Assembly (NCBI RefSeq): GCF_020687205.1
Contig: NZ_JAJEQE010000009.1
Coordinates: forward strand, 21,800-85,799
DNA length: 64,000 bases
Reading direction: 5' to 3'
DNA from: Hominisplanchenecus faecis
GTDB taxonomy: Bacteria > Bacillota > Clostridia > Lachnospirales > Lachnospiraceae
Below the pieces are notes generated by a model. That model ran no database searches, was not told the DNA's origin, and worked only from the letters and a program-made list of their open reading frames with translations. A program made the position numbers and the translations under genes. Shown in pieces: positions 59,714 through 64,000 of the stretch. Position 1 is the first letter of the stretch. Each line of letters begins with the position of its first letter.

Positions 59714-61333
59714 ATGAAAAAAAGAATGCATAAACTTTGCACCATTTTGACAGCATCCGCTTTACTTGCAATGTCTGTCACAGTATATGCAGCAGAAGGG
59801 GATAATACAGAGGCTGGATTTCAGCCTGCTGAAGAAGGGACTGTACAGTCTGCGGATACCGAGCAGACACAGGAGACAGCTTCAGAGCAGACAGAAGAGA
59901 AAGATCCGGAAGAAAACGGATTAGATTCTTTTATTTATATAAGAGAAAAAGAAGATAAAACAACCGAAAAAGCAAAAGTAAAAAAAGTAACGATCGAAGA
60001 ATTAAAAGAAGAGATCGATGCAAATCAAGTACCGGAACTGGCAGCGGTTGTTTTTCAATTTTCAGATGAAGAGTTTGAGACAGAGGCACTGACGGAGAAT
60101 ACAACTGAATTTGAAACAGAAACTCAGTCAGAAACGACAGAATCTGAAAGTGAAACAGCAACGGAAACAGAAACAGAATCCGAGACAGACAAAGATTCAG
60201 AAATCGAGAAATATCCAACCGTAGAACTGAGTGATATGCAGAAAGATATGGTCTATGAGGTAGCAGAGCTTGTTCCACAGACGGTTGTGATCTTCAACCA
60301 GTGTGAGCTGGAAAATAATCTGATGTTTACAGACTGCAAGGAAGTGAAGGCAGTTACCGTTCTGAAAGCAGACACAGAGAAAGAACTGAAAAAAGCAATC
60401 CAGAAATACGACCTGGAAAAAGAATATGCAGATTATCTTGAACTCCAGAGTGAAAAGAAATCTGCGTCAAAAGGACAGGCACGTACGACAAGTACATCAA
60501 GTTCAGGCAAAAGCCTTGCAGTGCCACAGACGTCCACTCAGACAGAGAGTCAGACTTCCACTACACCGTCAAACCGTGTGGCAGGAAGCAGTTCGACATC
60601 AGGCAGCAGTTCTTCAGGAAGTTCCGGTTACGGATCATCAGGCAGCTCTGCATCAGGAAGCAGTTCAACATCCGGGACAACAACCGGACAGAAGGACGTT
60701 ACATTCAAATTTGAGCCGGATGAGGTATACAGCGGAGAAGAGAGCATTTCAGCAACTTACAGCGTATCCAGCACAAAAGAGATTACATATGGAAAAGTAA
60801 CGATTAACTATGATACCAATGCGATGAAATACGATGATTCCAATGCGGAGGACAGCGACGCACTGGAAGGTATGACGATCAAAGTTATCAAGCCGACAGA
60901 CAGTGCCGGAACGGAAGGTAAAATTGTGATTGAATTTTCATCAACAACACCGAAAAAGCTGAAAGGAACTCTGGTAGATCTCTGGTTCAATCTGACAGGC
61001 AATGCAACAACCGGTCAGCAGTTCAATATCAGCATGACCGTAGATGAATTAAGAAACGGATCGACCAATCTGACATCTGAAGTGGAGACAGCAAGTATGG
61101 TAGCACAGCCGGATGGAGAGGAAGAAAAAGAAACAGAAACACCTGCTACAACTTCCACACCATCAACAACAGCATCGACAAGTGCATCATCCTCTTCAAC
61201 AACATCAGGTTCGAGTTCCACAACGACGACCCAGAATGCACCAAAGACGGGAGATGCAACCAATATTCCGGCTATGGTTCTTCTGATGGCAGGTTCGGCA
61301 GCAGTATATATCAAAGCAAGAAAGAGAGTATAG
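59714..61333 (+). CDS. Sortase-anchored surface protein with cohesin-like domain
   Basis: A 539-residue exported protein. Signal peptide (about 1-27, ending VTVYA), a Glu/Thr-rich region with ETETES-type repeats (about 120-160), a Ser/Gly/Thr-rich linker (255-325), a cohesin-like beta-sandwich (about 330-460: VTFKFEPDEVYSGEESISAT to LVDLWFNLTG), a second Ser/Thr linker and a C-terminal sorting signal (NAPKTGD, hydrophobic segment, KARKRV). PKTGD is a known LPxTG variant in this group. GAGGAGG precedes the ATG. The cohesin call is by eye and moderately sure. Confidence 0.78.
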   Translation: MKKRMHKLCTILTASALLAMSVTVYAAEGDNTEAGFQPAEEGTVQSADTEQTQETASEQTEEKDPEENGLDSFIYIREKEDKTTEKAKVKKVTIEELKEEIDANQVPELAAVVFQFSDEEFETEALTENTTEFETETQSETTESESETATETETESETDKDSEIEKYPTVELSDMQKDMVYEVAELVPQTVVIFNQCELENNLMFTDCKEVKAVTVLKADTEKELKKAIQKYDLEKEYADYLELQSEKKSASKGQARTTSTSSSGKSLAVPQTSTQTESQTSTTPSNRVAGSSSTSGSSSSGSSGYGSSGSSASGSSSTSGTTTGQKDVTFKFEPDEVYSGEESISATYSVSSTKEITYGKVTINYDTNAMKYDDSNAEDSDALEGMTIKVIKPTDSAGTEGKIVIEFSSTTPKKLKGTLVDLWFNLTGNATTGQQFNISMTVDELRNGSTNLTSEVETASMVAQPDGEEEKETETPATTSTPSTTASTSASSSSTTSGSSSTTTTQNAPKTGDATNIPAMVLLMAGSAAVYIKARKRV

Positions 61334-61339
61334 CAATAA

Positions 61340-63295
61340 ATGTATAGACGAAACATAGCAGCGGCAGCAGCCGTCCTGTTTCTTTCTTCAGCCGTTGGCA
61401 TTTCTGCCTATGCAGCACCACAAAAAGACAACAGTGCGACAGAGGCAGAGACAGAAACTGAAACGGAAACTGAGACACAGACGGAAACCGAAACCGAGAC
61501 AGAAACTCAGGAAACCGAAGCAGCGACAGAGCGAGAAGCAGGTTTTGTATCCATAGAAGAGATGCCGTTTGAAATCGAAACGGAAACTGAGACAGAAAGC
61601 AGCGATCAGACTGAGACAGAAACGGAAACGGAGCAGAAAATAGAGTCACCAAAAGTAGAACAGACTTTTCGTTTCTTTCAGGTAGAAAAGAAATATGCTG
61701 TATCAAAAAGAGATGATGTTTATCTCTATGAAAAGAAAAACACAAAATCCGATAAAGTAGGAAAGATCAATGCACTTGGCGTATTGCATATTCTGGAAGA
61801 AGACGACGATGGCGAATGGTATTATGTAGAATCCGGAAAAGCCAGAGGCTTCATAAAAGCAAAATATGTATGGGCAGACGAAAAAGCGGAACGTTATGTA
61901 AAGCATAAAAAAGAAAAGAATATAGAGACAGCCGAAGTTCTCAAAGAAGCTTATGAAAATAAGGCGTTTCTGCATACACAGACAACTGCATACAAAGCAG
62001 TAGCCAAAAAGAAATACGCCCTGACGAAAAAGAGAATCAAAATCTATGATTCTATTCCGCAGGAAGAAACCAAGAACAATAAAAAAGAAGAAACAGAAAA
62101 AGAAACGCAGGAAAGTACTGCCTCAGAAAGTGAAAAACAGAGCAGCAGTGTGACAGAGGGCGAAACGCAGGATAATTCTGCAAAAGAGAGCGAAACGCCG
62201 GACAGTGCTTCCGGGGAAAGTGAAACACAGGAATCCGAGAAAAAGAAAAGCACAGATCAGAAATCGGAGAAGAGTGAAGATACAGAAAAGAACCAGGAGC
62301 CGGAGGTAGTAGGTACACTGGCAAAAGGCGGACTGTGTTATATTCTGGATGATGAGGATCAGGAATGGAGTTATGTAGAATCAGATGATGTCAGGGGATT
62401 TGTACAGACAAAGCAGCTCGAAACCGGAAAAGAAGTGAAAAAAGAGATCGAAGAAAAAGGCGAGGATACTTATGCCCTTGCTAAAGCAAAAGTAAAACCG
62501 GAAGACAACAAAGCCTGCTATTACACGGTAACTTCCGTAAAAGAAGCTTCTGTATCAGGACTGATCCGCACCTCTATGTTAGAATATGCGAAGCAGTTCC
62601 TGGGTAATCCTTATGTATGGGGAGGTACCAGTCTGACAAAAGGGGCAGACTGCTCCGGTTTTGTACAGAGCATTTATGCAGAATTTGGTTACAGCATTCC
62701 GCGTGTGGCGGAAGACCAGGCAGAATGTGCCACCAAAATACCGGTAGAAGATGCATTGCCGGGCGATCTGATCTTTTATCAGAGATCGGATGGCTATATT
62801 TATCATGTAGTTATGAGTACTGGTGACGGCGGAACGATCGAGGCACACAGCAGTGCCACGGGCATTATAGAAAGCACTGTAAATGAAAACGATGCAGTAT
62901 GGGCAGTCCGTATTATTTCAAATGAGGATACAGACATACTGGATGCATTGAAGAAAAAGGATATGGCAGCAGATTACTATGATAATGCTGTTATAGCGAA
63001 GAGCACAGAATATGGTTCATACCTTGGCAAATTTAAGCTGACAGCATATTGCAGCTGTCCGATCTGTTGTGGAGTCTGGTCAGGCGGACCTACGGCGAGC
63101 GGAGCAATGCCGACGATCGATCATACGGTAGCTATGGCAGGACTGCCATTTGGAACCGAATTGATCATCAATGGACAGGTCTATACAGTAGAAGATCTGG
63201 GAACGCCATATGGACATGTAGATATCTATATGAATAACCATCAGGCGGCACTGCAGTTTGGTGTTCAGTACAGTGATGTGTATCTGAAAAAATAA
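61340..63295 (+). CDS. Secreted NlpC/P60 peptidoglycan hydrolase with SH3 and 3D domains
   Basis: A 651-residue exported protein. Signal peptide (1-26), Thr/Glu repeats (35-110, TETETE), two SH3-like wall-binding domains (about 120-180 and 325-370) separated by another acidic repeat region, the NlpC/P60 domain with Cys438 (GADCSGF), His489 (YIYHVVM) and His503 (IEAHSS), and a C-terminal 3D domain (about 560-650; SGAMPTIDHTVAM, GTPYGHVDIYM). The pairing of endopeptidase and 3D fold suggests cleavage at two wall bonds. It follows the cohesin-like gene by 6 bp. The ribosome binding site is weak. Confidence 0.88.
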   Translation: MYRRNIAAAAAVLFLSSAVGISAYAAPQKDNSATEAETETETETETQTETETETETQETEAATEREAGFVSIEEMPFEIETETETESSDQTETETETEQKIESPKVEQTFRFFQVEKKYAVSKRDDVYLYEKKNTKSDKVGKINALGVLHILEEDDDGEWYYVESGKARGFIKAKYVWADEKAERYVKHKKEKNIETAEVLKEAYENKAFLHTQTTAYKAVAKKKYALTKKRIKIYDSIPQEETKNNKKEETEKETQESTASESEKQSSSVTEGETQDNSAKESETPDSASGESETQESEKKKSTDQKSEKSEDTEKNQEPEVVGTLAKGGLCYILDDEDQEWSYVESDDVRGFVQTKQLETGKEVKKEIEEKGEDTYALAKAKVKPEDNKACYYTVTSVKEASVSGLIRTSMLEYAKQFLGNPYVWGGTSLTKGADCSGFVQSIYAEFGYSIPRVAEDQAECATKIPVEDALPGDLIFYQRSDGYIYHVVMSTGDGGTIEAHSSATGIIESTVNENDAVWAVRIISNEDTDILDALKKKDMAADYYDNAVIAKSTEYGSYLGKFKLTAYCSCPICCGVWSGGPTASGAMPTIDHTVAMAGLPFGTELIINGQVYTVEDLGTPYGHVDIYMNNHQAALQFGVQYSDVYLKK

Positions 63296-63312
63296 AGAAG
63301 AATAAATATTTG

Positions 63313-63362
63313 ATATGGGCAATTTCTTATTTATATTCAAGAAGGAATTGTCCATATTTTTA
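63313..63362 (+). terminator. Terminator after the NlpC/P60 gene
   Basis: ATATGGGCAATTTCTT pairs with AAGAAGGAATTGTCCATAT with small mismatches, followed by TTTTTATAT. Confidence 0.75.
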
Positions 63363-63444
63363 TATCAGATGTGAGATGAAAAAAGTAAATTTCACTTTGC
63401 AAGTGAACCATGAAAAAATAAATAAAGAAAAAGCAAAAAATCAG

Positions 63445-63473
63445 TTGACATTTCAAAATGAATTTATTATAAT
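63445..63473 (+). promoter_or_regulatory. Consensus promoter of tRNA-Ser
   Basis: A perfect TTGACA (63445-63450) and perfect TATAAT (63468-63473) with 17-bp spacing. A small hairpin (TCAC with GTGA) begins about 7-9 nt after the -10 box. Confidence 0.85.
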
Positions 63474-63524
63474 AAATGAGCGTCACAGAGATGTGAGCAC
63501 AATATCAGACGAATTGCTGATTCA

Positions 63525-63612
63525 GGAGAAGTACTCAAGTGGCTGAAGAGGCGCCCCTGCTAAGGGTGTAGACCGTTTACGCGGTGCGAGGGTTCAAATC
63601 CCTCCTTCTCCG
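63525..63612 (+). tRNA. tRNA-Ser (anticodon GCT)
   Basis: An 88-nt class II tRNA. Acceptor GGAGAAG pairs with CTTCTCC, the anticodon loop is CTGCTAA, and the long variable arm (TGTAGACCGTTTACGCGGTG region) is characteristic of serine tRNAs. No CCA is encoded. Confidence 0.95.
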
Positions 63613-63688
63613 TTCAACATTCTAAGATATTTTTTTATGCCCTTAATTCTTTGAAAAACAACTTGAAAAAAATAAATCAAAAAAGTTG

Positions 63689-63717
63689 TTGACAAAAAGA
63701 AAGAGAAGTGGTAAGAT
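63689..63717 (+). promoter_or_regulatory. Tandem rRNA-type promoter P1
   Basis: TTGACA (63689-63694), 17 bp, TAAGAT (63712-63717). A hairpin CGTTGC...GCAACG starts 7 nt after the -10 (63724-63750). Confidence 0.8.
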
Positions 63718-63825
63718 ATCAAACGTTGCGGCGGAAACGCAGAAGCAACGGAGCCTGAGAGATACAGGCAGTCAGGGAATCATCCAGACGATCCGGGGAC
63801 GGAATCAAAAAGATGAAAAAAGTAC

Positions 63826-63854
63826 TTGACAAACCGGAAAGACTTTGATAGAAT
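63826..63854 (+). promoter_or_regulatory. Tandem rRNA-type promoter P2
   Basis: TTGACA (63826-63831), 17 bp, TAGAAT (63849-63854). A hairpin GTTGC...GCAAC starts 7 nt after the -10 (63861-63885). Confidence 0.8.
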
Positions 63855-63943
63855 ATCAGAGTTGCTGCGAAAGAGACAAAGCAACACAGTCTGGTACGAC
63901 TTAAGAAGTTCGAAAGAGCTTCGAAAAAAGTTTAAAAAAGTAC

Positions 63944-63972
63944 TTGACAAGCACAAAGAGATGTGCTAAAAT
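63944..63972 (+). promoter_or_regulatory. Tandem rRNA-type promoter P3
   Basis: TTGACA (63944-63949), 17 bp, TAAAAT (63967-63972). A hairpin GCCG...CGGC starts 7 nt after the -10 (63979-64000). The sequence AAGTACTTGACA is shared with P2. A ribosomal RNA operon beyond the window is inferred. Confidence 0.8.
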
Positions 63973-64000
63973 AACAAAGCCGATGCGAACAGCGAACGGC

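Noticed and set aside
61440..61640. CRISPR-like or tandem repeat array
   Set aside because: The repeated GAAAC/GAGAC units encode Thr-Glu repeats of the hydrolase in frame; there are no spacers of constant length.
63310..63546. 78-codon frame between the hydrolase gene and tRNA-Ser
   Set aside because: It runs through a terminator, the tRNA promoter and the tRNA 5' end.

Overview
The window comes from a low-GC Gram-positive bacterium. It is most likely a gut-associated member of the Lachnospiraceae. The evidence is the gene order around the chromosomal origin (rpmH-rnpA-yidD-yidC-jag-mnmE-mnmG-rsmG on one side, dnaA-dnaN-S4-recF-gyrB-gyrA on the other), the DUF3881 and DUF4446 companions of serS and parAB, the MurT/GatD pair, and a secreted fucosidase with Firmicutes-type accessory domains. 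The genus is not certain.

Region 1 (1 to about 10,420) is the right-hand end of an integrated conjugative or mobilizable element, visibly richer in G+C than the rest. It holds a cut-off relaxase, mobC, a hairpin-rich candidate oriT, an XRE repressor, a small HTH protein, a two-component system with an FtsX-type ABC exporter (peptide-antibiotic detoxification type), a sigma-like factor, a small HTH protein, an excisionase and a tyrosine integrase. It ends at the 3' end of tRNA-Arg(CCT). Three promoters carry the same response-regulator half-sites. The third drives a short unit with no normal gene. Between the HTH gene and xis lies about 370 bp of hairpin-rich non-coding DNA. These two stretches are the best candidates for undescribed biology.

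Region 2 (10,420 to 35,900) is the chromosomal origin. Leftward genes are DUF3881, serS, DUF4446, parB, parA, a coiled-coil protein with two perfect parS sites, then (beyond a convergent alpha/beta hydrolase) the rpmH operon. oriC contains a 37-bp DnaA-box block present twice. Rightward are dnaA, dnaN, the S4 gene, recF, gyrB, gyrA, murT and gatD.

Region 3 (36,000 to 41,400) carries a 1340-residue secreted GH29 fucosidase and, convergently, an Rpn-family nuclease.

Region 4 (41,500 to 59,600) is a surface-polysaccharide locus: GT2 glycosyltransferases, polytopic glycosyltransferases, LicD, a TarI/IspD-like cytidylyltransferase, a sugar epimerase/dehydratase, a flippase and two acyltransferases. 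Two of its genes are frameshifted at A7 tracts where A8 would restore the frame.

Region 5 (59,600 to 64,000) has a sortase-type surface protein with a cohesin-like domain, an NlpC/P60-3D cell-wall hydrolase, tRNA-Ser(GCT), and three tandem consensus promoters that probably start an rRNA operon beyond the window. Each of these promoters has a hairpin starting exactly 7 nt after its -10 box.
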